From the NCBI GenBank assembly GCA_012518325.1, contig JAAYSR010000079.1:1-15052 (forward strand): a stretch of DNA of 15,052 bases, given 5' to 3'. Below are positions 6,324 to 14,070 of this stretch, in pieces; the first letter of the stretch is position 1; the number at the start of each line of letters is the position of its first letter. A model generated the notes under the pieces. The model did not search any database and was not told where the DNA came from. It saw nothing but the letters and a program-made list of their open reading frames with translations. Position numbers and translations under genes: made by a program. The DNA comes from Bacillota bacterium. Lineage in GTDB: Bacteria > Bacillota > Limnochordia > Darwinibacteriales > Darwinibacteriaceae.

Positions 6324-7733
6324 TTACGGCATAGTCAGCGACGGTCTGGTTAAGCGAATAGTGCTGCCTTCCTTGATTACTGTCGGCGACAGGATCCTCT
6401 GCCGCTGCAGAACCTGGGGAACTGGATTTTGCACCGTTACGGGAACAACTGGCGGAGGCGAGATGCAGTACCAGGCATCGCCGGTGAAAATGAACAGGCC
6501 GTCCTCGAGCCAGGTGCTGTACTCCACGCCAAGATCCGCTGCCATAGGGACCAATGCATCCGCTTCCGCATAGGTAACCAAAATGCCTTGGGAACCTGAA
6601 TCCGAGATAAGCAGGGCCAGCTGTTTCCCTTCAGGGGACCAGCTCAGCTGAGACGCCCTCCGCCTGCCCAGATCAATCTGCCTTTTCACATGGCCCCAGC
6701 GATCACAAATCCACACTGCATCGCCTGACACTTCATCCAGAGTGACAGCGAGGTACTGACCCTGGGGAGACCAGGCAAAGTCCCTGACGCTGGCGCCTTC
6801 GAGCCAAAGGGCAGACTCGCCGAGCTGCAGGTCGAAAATGTGGAGGCCAGCCCCATTTTCCTGAAGTGAAACTATGTACCTCCCACGCGGATCATTTCGC
6901 CCAGCCTGGGCCAAAATCCTGCCCCCGTTCAATCTTTCTAGCACCTGCGGATCATCCACCGCAGCGGGGGGCGGCCAGAAGGAGGCCAGGTTGGCTTCCA
7001 GGCGTTCCCGCCGCTCTTGGGTGTCGGGATGGGTGCGAAAGACCTTCATGGGCAGATCTTCAGAATCCAGGTTCAACACCCCGTCTAAAAGGCTCACCGC
7101 CCCGCTTCCGTCAAAACCCGCCCTGACCGCCAGGGTCTGACCCACAAGATCCGCCTCAAACTCTGCCTCCCGGCCCCAGCCCCGGCTGATCAGCTCCAGC
7201 AGAGTTGTACCGGCAAGACGCAGCAGATCGGCAGAGGCAAAATCAACCGCCAGCATGCCAACCTCAAGCAGAACCGTCAGCCCCATCTGCCGCAGCACTG
7301 CATTCATCCCGTGCTTCTCCTCAATATGGGCTATCTCATGGCCCAACACCGCCGCCAGTTTGGCTTCATCCCGGCCGATGGCATTCACCAAGCCCCGGGT
7401 GATAAAGACATATCCCCCAGGCAGGGCGAAGGCGTTCAGTTCTGCTGAATTCAGCACTGTTAAGGTGTATTCCACATCCTGCCGCTCCGCCGCCCCAACC
7501 AGGCGCCGGAAGACCTCCTCCACCCAGAGGCGCTGTCCAAGGGGGAGAACGTATTCTCCACCGTACTGCTTGAGGATTTCAGGAACCGCACCGCCTCCAA
7601 GGGCGCGCTCAAAACGGGCGGCCCCCGCTTTGCCGGAACTTGCTGCCGAAGCCTGCACCGGCGCCGCGATCACGCTGAAAAACAGCAGCACAATGACCCA
7701 GGCCGAGAGCTTTCTTAATCTGTCCACTGCCAC
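6324..7733 (-). CDS. Exported M48-family metalloprotease with C-terminal propeller-like region
   Basis: This 469-residue protein has a signal peptide (hydrophobic 11-24, AxA-type cleavage near 28-31) and an M48 zinc protease domain. His132-Glu133-x2-His136 forms the zinc site, and Glu191 in the EFEAD motif is the third ligand. THPDTQERRERL at 234-245 closes the catalytic domain as in BepA/YfgC/LoiP-like proteases. From about residue 270 to 425 there are TolB/WD40-like blades with repeated WSPxGxxLA (321-329, 365-373). A Pro/Val-rich tail follows. BepA-type relatives degrade or fold outer-membrane proteins in the periplasm, with a TPR domain where this protein has a partial propeller. It starts with GTG behind GGAGGAGGTG and overlaps the upstream gene by 19 bases. 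Protease identity is firm; substrate and exact cellular site are inferred. Confidence 0.92.
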   Translation of the reverse strand: MAVDRLRKLSAWVIVLLFFSVIAAPVQASAASSGKAGAARFERALGGGAVPEILKQYGGEYVLPLGQRLWVEEVFRRLVGAAERQDVEYTLTVLNSAELNAFALPGGYVFITRGLVNAIGRDEAKLAAVLGHEIAHIEEKHGMNAVLRQMGLTVLLEVGMLAVDFASADLLRLAGTTLLELISRGWGREAEFEADLVGQTLAVRAGFDGSGAVSLLDGVLNLDSEDLPMKVFRTHPDTQERRERLEANLASFWPPPAAVDDPQVLERLNGGRILAQAGRNDPRGRYIVSLQENGAGLHIFDLQLGESALWLEGASVRDFAWSPQGQYLAVTLDEVSGDAVWICDRWGHVKRQIDLGRRRASQLSWSPEGKQLALLISDSGSQGILVTYAEADALVPMAADLGVEYSTWLEDGLFIFTGDAWYCISPPPVVPVTVQNPVPQVLQRQRILSPTVIKEGSTIRLTRPSLTMP

Positions 7734-8248
7734 TTCTTCAGCACCTCCTCCAGCACAGGAGGGTTATTCTTCACCCAGGGGCCGTTGCTGCCCAGGGCGA
7801 TGGAAAAGCCCTCCCCGTCCGGGAGCAGCAGGAAAATGCGGTACTCCCAAAGCAAATTGCCCCTCTCGTCCTGATAAGTATAGGCACAGGCCAGTCCCTG
7901 CAGGCCCCCGACTTCCACCGGCAGCAAGGGCGTTTCCAGCTGGAAACCGCTCAGGCCGCCGGGCTCCCCGTAGAGTGCCAGGGAACGTTCGGCCAGTTCG
8001 CGCACAGACTGGTCTGCGACCTTCCCCAGACCTTCGAAGTAGAGGAGATCCCAGTCCCCCTCTCCGTAAAAGACGGCAAGCTGATCGGTGCTGTGGTAGG
8101 CCTGGTAAATCCAGCTGTCAGGGATGGCGGCGGTGTAGAGGCTGCCCGGATCGCTGAAGATGAACGCCTGCACCCCGGAAGCGGCCAGGGCCAAAAGGAC
8201 CACAGTCAGGGCAGCAGCATGTACTGCTTGATACTTTCCTGGAAACAT
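7715..8248 (-). CDS. Small exported protein, PsbP/DcrB-like
   Basis: This 177-residue protein has a signal peptide (hydrophobic 11-24, cleavage near VQA-F at 28/29) and no lipobox cysteine. The mature part starts with a strand and an IPDSWIYQ element (42-49). It then alternates strands and helices (QLAVFYGEGDWDLL, LQGLACAYTYQDERGN, YRIFLLLPDGEGFSIAL) and ends in a helix before a WQW terminus. The pattern resembles the PsbP/DcrB/DUF1795-type fold of small secreted proteins, but the match is only by pattern and no function is assigned. The ATG follows GGGAGGGTGGG, which overlaps the lacI-type gene's stop. Its own end overlaps the M48 protease start, suggesting the two exported proteins are made together. 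Confidence 0.8.
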   Translation of the reverse strand: MFPGKYQAVHAAALTVVLLALAASGVQAFIFSDPGSLYTAAIPDSWIYQAYHSTDQLAVFYGEGDWDLLYFEGLGKVADQSVRELAERSLALYGEPGGLSGFQLETPLLPVEVGGLQGLACAYTYQDERGNLLWEYRIFLLLPDGEGFSIALGSNGPWVKNNPPVLEEVLKKWQWTD

Positions 8249-8261
8249 AACCCACCCTCCC

Positions 8262-9278
8262 CTAGGCAGAATCCCGGACTACCAGCTTGGCAGGGAGCAT
8301 CTGATGCTGCGGATAGACGCCTGAACCGTAGATCTGGGACGTTAGAATCTGCACTGCAATCTGCCCCAGCTCATAAATGGGAACCTGCACCGACGTCAGG
8401 GCCGGCTGCACACAGGCGCCTAAGATGGTGTCATTGAAGCCCACCACCGCCACCTCGCGGCCTACCGTGATGCCGCGCTCCTGCAGGGCCTGCATGGCGC
8501 CGATGGCTACCAAATCATCTACCGCAAAGATGGCGCTGAACCGCGCCTTGCGCTCCAAAAGCCTTAGGGTGGCCTCATAGCCGCCCTGCACAGAAAACTC
8601 TGAATGCTCCACCAGCCCGTCAGGGAGCTCAAGTCCTGCTTCTGCAAAGGCTTCCCGGCAGCCCAGGAGCCGATCCGCACTGACCACATAGCGCGGATCC
8701 CCGTCTAGGCAGGCTATCTGCCTGTGGCCCTTGTCCAGCAGGTAGCGCACGGCGTTTCTTGCATCTGCAATATTGTTGTTATTAACCCAGTTGATTTCCT
8801 CCGGACCCTCATAGCGCCCGATCAGGACAAAGGGAAACCCGTCCTGCACAAGGCGGGGAATAAGTTGGTCGTTCCTATGGGAAGCTAAAAGTATCACTCC
8901 GTCAACCCGCCTCTGCCTCAGCAGGGTCAGGCACTCTTCATCCTCCTGCTCAAAGGTCTTGCTGGTGGAAAGAACCAGGCTGAGACGATGTCTATGGGCT
9001 ACAGAAGAGATCCCTTGAATAACCGCGGGAAAGAAGGGGTTGGCAAAATTCTCTTCCGTCAGGCGGGAGCGAATCACCCCGATGCTGTTGCTGGTCTGGC
9101 TGACCAAGCTGCGGGCAATGGCATTGGGATAGTATCCCAGCTCATCCATGACCGCTCTGACCTTTTCCTTTGTGTCGGGACTGATGCGGGGGTGATCCGC
9201 GATCACCCTGCTCACCGTGGAGGGTGAAACCCCTGCACGCTTAGCCACATCTTTAATGGTCACATTTTCACTGGCCAA
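8262..9278 (-). CDS. LacI-family transcriptional regulator (MalR-like)
   Basis: This is a full LacI/GalR regulator, about 338 residues from the proposed TTG. The DNA-binding helix-turn-helix (VTIKDVAKRAGVSPSTVSRV) spans residues 6-25. The hinge helix YYPNAIARSLVSQ follows, then a periplasmic-binding-protein-like effector domain (NPFFPAVIQGIS, RVDGVILLAS, AVDDLVAIGAMQALQ, VVGFNDT). The NPFFP-x-V-x2-GIS segment resembles MalR-type maltose regulators, but the effector is unknown. The frame is open further upstream to 9482, giving an unlikely 68-residue extension. Family length and a GGATGTGAG element favour TTG at 9278, with GTG at 9263 as the alternative. It heads the operon with the exported protein, M48 protease and dehydrogenase, and diverges from the FMN gene. 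A palindrome 15 bases upstream is a candidate operator. Confidence 0.93.
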   Translation of the reverse strand: MASENVTIKDVAKRAGVSPSTVSRVIADHPRISPDTKEKVRAVMDELGYYPNAIARSLVSQTSNSIGVIRSRLTEENFANPFFPAVIQGISSVAHRHRLSLVLSTSKTFEQEDEECLTLLRQRRVDGVILLASHRNDQLIPRLVQDGFPFVLIGRYEGPEEINWVNNNNIADARNAVRYLLDKGHRQIACLDGDPRYVVSADRLLGCREAFAEAGLELPDGLVEHSEFSVQGGYEATLRLLERKARFSAIFAVDDLVAIGAMQALQERGITVGREVAVVGFNDTILGACVQPALTSVQVPIYELGQIAVQILTSQIYGSGVYPQHQMLPAKLVVRDSA

Positions 9279-9292
9279 TATCTCACATCCGT

Positions 9293-9306
9293 TTACGGTG
9301 CCGTAA
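9293..9306. promoter_or_regulatory. Palindromic candidate operator for the LacI-family regulator
   Basis: TTACGG-TG-CCGTAA is a 14-base palindrome with perfect 6-base arms. It sits in the short region between the regulator start and the divergent FMN-enzyme gene. LacI-family regulators bind palindromes of about this size, often near their own start. A weak plus-strand promoter-like pair (TTTACG at 9292, TACTAC at 9315, 17-base spacer) overlaps it. The palindrome is visible; binding is inferred. Confidence 0.5.
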
Positions 9307-9417
9307 TCTTTTCTTACTACTACAGAACCGGACTTTATTCCTTCTTCAGCAGCCGGCCTGGGGGGTGTTCTTCTGGCAAGACTTTCATCTAAACTGTTCG
9401 CAGGGACTCTAGGACTT

Positions 9418-10749
9418 GTGGGCGGACTGCTGGGCATGCGCTGGCTGATCACAGGCGCGAGCCGCTTTGCCCTCAGGATCATGATGACTGATCCCTATCT
9501 GGAAAATTTAACAGAACTGGTCACCGCAACTAAGCGAACCGGAGTGCAGAATATCCTGGAAACCAATCTCCGCAGCGAAAGGGCGGAGGTTTTGGAGCGC
9601 CCCCTGGGCAGCCCCCGGAAATTCATCGGCTTTGACGGGCTGATGTTTGTCTCCTCCCACTTAGACCGCCATGCCCTGCCCCATACCATCCCGGTGAGCA
9701 CCGAAACGATCATCGGGCCGGCTGCCAGGAGGCCGCTAAAGGTAGGAACCCCCCTGCTGATCTCAGGCATGGCTCATAAAACCGCGCTTACCGACCGGAT
9801 GAAGTATGCCTTTGCCTTAGGCAGCAGTGAAGCCGACACAGCCACAAACACCGGAGAAGGTCCCTTTCTGCCCAAGGAGCGGTCCCTTGCCAACAGACTG
9901 ATCGTGCAATACCCGAGAATGCCGGTTTATCGCACCCTGGCCATGCTCGAACAGGCAGATGCCCTGGAGATCCAGCTCGGCCAAGGAGCCAGCGCGGGAG
10001 TGGCCCAGGCCCCCTACCCTCACCTGATCCGCACCGAGCTTCCCCCCCTCAGAAAGCCCGAGGACCTGCCCAGAATCGTCAGGTTCCTCAAGGACGCCGG
10101 CGGGGGCGTCCCGGTGGGCGTTAAGTTTTCCTTCACCAACAACCTGGAGCGGGAAATAGATCTCTGCCTGGAGGCCGGCGTGGACTACCTGGCCATGGAG
10201 GGGGCCCAAGCCGCCACAGTGAAAGCAGCCCCCATCCTGGAAGACGACTTCGGCCTGCCGACTATTATCGGCCTGTCCCGGGCTGTGCAGCACCTTCAGC
10301 TCAGGGGCATGCAGGACCAGGTGAGCCTGATTGTCTCCGGGGGCTTTACATCCCCCGGCGAGTGCCTGAAAGCCCTGGCCCTGGGGGCCAATGCCATCTA
10401 TCTGGGCACTATGATCCTCTTTGCCGCCAGCCATACCCAAACCCTGAAGGCGGTCCCCTGGGAGCCCCCTACCCAGCTGGCAGTGGACGGGGGTAAAGTG
10501 AGCAAGAAATTCAACTGGAGACTGGGCGGCCGCAATGTGGCCAACTTCCTGATTTCTTCCACAGAAGAGATAAAAGAAGGAGTGCGGGCTTTAGGCAAGC
10601 ACGCACTCCGGCAGGTCAGCTTCAGCGACTTAATCGCCCTCGATGAGCGGACTGCAGACATCACAGGGGTGCCCCTGGCCTATAAAAAGCCGGCCAGGCG
10701 TTATTCCAATAAGAAGGTCCGGGCCCTGGTCCCCTCCGGGGGAAAGTAG
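9418..10749 (+). CDS. FMN-binding glutamate synthase-domain protein
   Basis: This protein, 443 residues from GTG, is built around the FMN-binding TIM-barrel domain of glutamate synthase. Family landmarks are MTDPYLENLTELVTATKR (23-40), ERPLGSPRKF-x-GFDGLMF (60-77), ISGMAHKTAL (115-124), TATNTGEGPFLPKER (141-155), EIQLGQGASAG (184-194) and LIVSGGF (304-310). No glutaminase domain is present, and the 3Fe-4S cysteines found in GltB are missing: only Cys250 and Cys316 occur here, neither in that position. The substrate is unknown, and genuine glutamate synthase activity is unlikely for this domain alone. The start is uncertain, as the frame continues upstream with membrane-like sequence and a possible CTG at 9373 behind GGGGGGTG. 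It diverges from the LacI-type regulator and overlaps the converging radical SAM gene by 49 bases. Confidence 0.9.
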   Translation: MGGLLGMRWLITGASRFALRIMMTDPYLENLTELVTATKRTGVQNILETNLRSERAEVLERPLGSPRKFIGFDGLMFVSSHLDRHALPHTIPVSTETIIGPAARRPLKVGTPLLISGMAHKTALTDRMKYAFALGSSEADTATNTGEGPFLPKERSLANRLIVQYPRMPVYRTLAMLEQADALEIQLGQGASAGVAQAPYPHLIRTELPPLRKPEDLPRIVRFLKDAGGGVPVGVKFSFTNNLEREIDLCLEAGVDYLAMEGAQAATVKAAPILEDDFGLPTIIGLSRAVQHLQLRGMQDQVSLIVSGGFTSPGECLKALALGANAIYLGTMILFAASHTQTLKAVPWEPPTQLAVDGGKVSKKFNWRLGGRNVANFLISSTEEIKEGVRALGKHALRQVSFSDLIALDERTADITGVPLAYKKPARRYSNKKVRALVPSGGK

Positions 10750-12389
10750 AAGAGCCTCTGCTCAGTTCCTTCGCTGAAATGCAGCGTCTCCACAAAGATC
10801 CTGCGCCCGATCTCCCTGGGCCCCAGGCCCTCAACTTCCGGCAGGATCTCGAAGATGCGGCCCGACTGAATCAGTTCATTCTCCAGGCTTCGGTTCTGGC
10901 GGCCCCCGAGCCAAACAGGCGTCATCTGCCGCGGTTCGCTCAGGCGGAAATCATAGCAGAGCCAGGCCAGAAGGTCCTGATCGCCGCTCTCCGCGCCGAA
11001 GAGATCCCACAGAATGCGGTAGAGCCCCGCCAGGGACTGGTTCAGCCAGTGGCGGCCTGCAGCCTCCCACTTTGCCGCCAGTTCATTGAAGAAGGCGAAG
11101 GGAGAGGCAAAGGGCCGGATCAGATACTCCAGAGAACGTTCAAAGCGGGGGCCGTAATACTTGTCCACCAGATCTTCAATCACCTTCAGGCGGGCGATCT
11201 CCTCAAAGGAGAGATCCTTGGTGCAGAGCACCTCGTAAGGCGCCCGCTCTGTATAGAGGCAGCCGAAGCTCTCCGCCTCAGCCCTGAGCCGCGAACCCCT
11301 GAGCAGCTTTAGAAAGCCCAGATGGATTCGATCCGGTTTCAGAGCGTAGACATAGTCGAAGGACTCGCCGAAGCGCCAAAAACCTTCCTCCGGCAGGCCG
11401 GCAATCAAATCCAGCAGCACCCGGACGGTGGTCTTCTCCTTCAGATAGCGCACATTTTCAGCCAAGCGGTCCAGATCGGTGCGGCGGGATACCGCATCTA
11501 GGGTATGCAGATTGGTGGACTGGACTCCGATCTCAAACTGAAAGCGGTTTTCCGGGGCCTGTTCCAAAAGCTTAAGGATTTCAGGCGTAAGCAGATCGCC
11601 GCTTACCTCCAGCTGAAAGCGGGTAGGCGTGTCCAGTTCCATCATGAACTGCAGCAGCTCGTAAGCCCGCTTGACATCATAGTTAAAGGTCCGGTCAACA
11701 AAGCGCACCTGTTCCACCCCTGCTTCCGCCAGGCGTCTCAGCTCCTCCAGGGATCTGCTTTCCGGGAATTTCCTGACCCGCCCCATCACTGAGGACAGGC
11801 AGTAGGCGCAGGCGTAAGGACACCCCCGGGTGGTTTCGTAATACACAATCTTGTCTTGAAGATCCCGCAAATCGCCGCTGTAGATGGGCGGCACCGCCGC
11901 CAGATCCAGGGGCTCCCAGGGATTTGTCCGAATCTCCTCCCCGGCGCGGTAGACCAGGCCGGGAATCTTCTGCAGCTGATTCTCAGTAAGAGCTCCCTCT
12001 GCCAGGCTGAACTCTTCTAAGAACCTGCGCAGCGCCTCTTCCCCTTCCCCTGAAATCAGAAAGTCAATCTCGGGGTAGGTTCTCAGCCAGTATTCGGTAT
12101 CAAAAGAGACCTCGGGCCCGCCCAGGATAATCGTTGTATTGGGACACACCTTGCGCAAATTGCCCACCAGGGGCAGAATCAGCTCAATATTCCAGATATA
12201 GCAGGAAAAGCCCACTACATCGGGCTTTCTCCGGGCCAGTTCAGCCAGGATCAGGCCCAGATCCTGATTAATATTAAACTCGAGGGTTTCCACATTGGGA
12301 AACCCCTCCTCAACATAGCTTTTCAGATAGCGCAAGGCGAGGCTGGAGTGGCTGTACTTCGCATTTAACGCCACCAGTACTACCTGCAT
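10701..12389 (-). CDS. B12-binding-domain radical SAM protein (DUF4080 type)
   Basis: This 562-residue protein has an N-terminal cobalamin-binding-like Rossmann domain (1-135; IILGGPEVSF at 87-96 and SGEGEEALRRFL at 113-124). The radical SAM core follows, with the 4Fe-4S-binding C190-x3-C194-x2-C197 in TTRGCPYACAYC. The C-terminal region from about 360 corresponds to the DUF4080 domain that usually accompanies this architecture. Such enzymes use a 5'-deoxyadenosyl radical and often cobalamin for methyl transfer or ring chemistry, but the substrate of this subfamily is not established. A DxHxxG cobalamin-ligand motif is not seen, so base-off/His-off binding or loss of cobalamin are both possible. 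The ATG follows the kinase stop by 18 bases, and its 3' end overlaps the convergent FMN gene. Confidence 0.9.
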   Translation of the reverse strand: MQVVLVALNAKYSHSSLALRYLKSYVEEGFPNVETLEFNINQDLGLILAELARRKPDVVGFSCYIWNIELILPLVGNLRKVCPNTTIILGGPEVSFDTEYWLRTYPEIDFLISGEGEEALRRFLEEFSLAEGALTENQLQKIPGLVYRAGEEIRTNPWEPLDLAAVPPIYSGDLRDLQDKIVYYETTRGCPYACAYCLSSVMGRVRKFPESRSLEELRRLAEAGVEQVRFVDRTFNYDVKRAYELLQFMMELDTPTRFQLEVSGDLLTPEILKLLEQAPENRFQFEIGVQSTNLHTLDAVSRRTDLDRLAENVRYLKEKTTVRVLLDLIAGLPEEGFWRFGESFDYVYALKPDRIHLGFLKLLRGSRLRAEAESFGCLYTERAPYEVLCTKDLSFEEIARLKVIEDLVDKYYGPRFERSLEYLIRPFASPFAFFNELAAKWEAAGRHWLNQSLAGLYRILWDLFGAESGDQDLLAWLCYDFRLSEPRQMTPVWLGGRQNRSLENELIQSGRIFEILPEVEGLGPREIGRRIFVETLHFSEGTEQRLFYFPPEGTRARTFLLE

Positions 12390-12407
12390 AAAATACCTCC
12401 AATAAGT

Positions 12408-14066
12408 TTACTCAAAGCAGGACCCCCCCAGAAACTCCCGCAAAATGGAATTGCATGGTATCTCCGACCAATCCTCAACGGACACAAAGTGATTCAGGAA
12501 GCGCAGCATGCGCCGGGCTTCAGAATACTGGGGATCTGCAGGCGTGATCTCCTCCAGGAGCTTCACCGCCAAAGGCTTCAGCACAGGGAGCTCGTAGATC
12601 AGCGTGGAGTTGAACATCACGTCTGCATCTTCCTGGAAGGGGAAGATATGCCGCTTTTCGCCCCTGGTTACAGAAGGCCAGCGCTCGATGGTGGCCCGGG
12701 CATCATGGCCCCGGAACTGACTGTCCCGAATCATGCGCCTCAGCAGGCGCACATCGGTGGTGGGAATCCTGGTGTGATAATCCAGATTCAGGTTGGTCAG
12801 GGCTGAAATATAGATCTTAAACTTGCGGCCCTTGGGTATGGATGCCGTGAGCTTGTCATTGAGCCCGTGGATGCCCTCAATAATGATGGGCTGGTCCGGC
12901 CGGACCTGGAGCTTTCTGTGTTCATGCCACTGCCTTTTTCCCGTTGGGAAGTGGAAAGTGGGGAGCTGCACCTCTTCCCCCTGGATCAGCTTGGTCAGAT
13001 GCTCGTTAAAGAGATCGATGTCAATGGCCTCAAGGGCCTCAAAATCAGCATTTCCCTCTTCGTCTAAAGGCGTCAGATGGCGATCGACAAAATAGTCATC
13101 CAAACCTATGGCCACAGGCCATAAACCTTCCACCCTAAGCTGCACCGTCAGGCGCTGGGCGAAGGTGGTCTTGCCTGAACTGGAGGGACCTGCGATCAGG
13201 ATGATGCGCAGCCGGTCCCGCTCCCGGGAGATCTGCCGGGCAATGTCGCGAATCTGGTTTTCATGGTAGGCCTCTGAAATGCGCACCAGATCGCCGAAAT
13301 AGCCCTGGCGAATTCTCTCGTTCAGGGCTGGAACTGTGGGAATGCCAAGGTTATCCTGCCAGCGCTCTGCCTTGAAAAACTGGTTAAAAAGCTTGCCCTG
13401 CTCCACATAGTCCTTAATCTGGGTTGGATGGGACCTGCGGGGATATTCCAAAATGAAACCGGGCAGATAGTAGCGGAGCTTAAAGTGCTTTAAATAGCCG
13501 CTGCTTGGCACCAGAATGGACCTCAGGGAATCATGGAACCAGCCGAAGCTGTAGAGGACCACTTCATCACTGCCGTTCTGCTCCAGGAGCTGCAGCTTAT
13601 CTTCGAAGCCCTGTTCCTGGTAGACTTGGCGTGCCGCATCCTTCGGCACAACCCTGCGTTCGAAGGGAACGTCCTCCTCCACCAAGGCATGCATGCGTTC
13701 TTCAATGGCCCGGATATCCTTTTCAATCACCGGGTGAGTATAGTCTATCTCACCGTAAAGGCCGTTATTTAAGGAATGCTTGATGTGCACCGTGCAGCCG
13801 GGCAGAACCTCAATTGCCGCGCGTACAAATAAAAAGACCAAACCGGCCCGGTAGGCCCGCATCCCGTCCTCAGAGTCGGTCCGCAGAAACTCGATCCAGC
13901 AGTCCTCTGTCAGGGGAAACTGGAACCCCATAATATCATTGTTTACCCTGGCTACTACAGTCCCCTCCGACTCCGGGACCCGCCGGGCGATTTCCCCCAC
14001 CAGGGTGCCTGCGGGCACCTGCAGCTCACGTTCACCGACAGTTACTCTAATTTGTCCTTTTTCCAC
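12408..14066 (-). CDS. TGS-domain nucleoside kinase (uridine kinase/PRK family with ThrRS-like N-terminus)
   Basis: This protein is about 552 residues. The N-terminus (about 1-60) is a TGS domain. Next comes a region like the second additional domain of threonyl-tRNA synthetase (VHIKHSLNNGLYGEIDY at about 93-109). The second half is a uridine kinase/phosphoribulokinase P-loop domain with IAGPSSSGKTTFAQRL at about 291-306. This domain order is known for bacterial 'nucleoside kinase' proteins that phosphorylate ribonucleosides, and the role of the tRNA-synthetase-like part is unclear. An ATG at 14084 is in frame, but GGAGGAGGT lies just inside it and points to the GTG at 14066. That start is 4 bases after the exporter gene's stop, so translation is probably coupled. 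Confidence 0.92.
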   Translation of the reverse strand: MEKGQIRVTVGERELQVPAGTLVGEIARRVPESEGTVVARVNNDIMGFQFPLTEDCWIEFLRTDSEDGMRAYRAGLVFLFVRAAIEVLPGCTVHIKHSLNNGLYGEIDYTHPVIEKDIRAIEERMHALVEEDVPFERRVVPKDAARQVYQEQGFEDKLQLLEQNGSDEVVLYSFGWFHDSLRSILVPSSGYLKHFKLRYYLPGFILEYPRRSHPTQIKDYVEQGKLFNQFFKAERWQDNLGIPTVPALNERIRQGYFGDLVRISEAYHENQIRDIARQISRERDRLRIILIAGPSSSGKTTFAQRLTVQLRVEGLWPVAIGLDDYFVDRHLTPLDEEGNADFEALEAIDIDLFNEHLTKLIQGEEVQLPTFHFPTGKRQWHEHRKLQVRPDQPIIIEGIHGLNDKLTASIPKGRKFKIYISALTNLNLDYHTRIPTTDVRLLRRMIRDSQFRGHDARATIERWPSVTRGEKRHIFPFQEDADVMFNSTLIYELPVLKPLAVKLLEEITPADPQYSEARRMLRFLNHFVSVEDWSEIPCNSILREFLGGSCFE

Positions 14067-14070
14067 AGAA

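Noticed and set aside
7255..8157. A 300-codon open frame on the plus strand
   Set aside because: It lies antisense to the M48 protease and the small exported protein, both of which have convincing motifs, signal peptides and ribosome binding sites. Its product is Pro/Arg/Ser-rich low-complexity sequence typical of a shadow frame in GC-rich DNA.
9817..10440. A 207-codon open frame on the minus strand
   Set aside because: It is fully antisense to the FMN enzyme, whose family motifs run through this whole region. The predicted product is Gly/Gln/His-rich with no recognisable domain.
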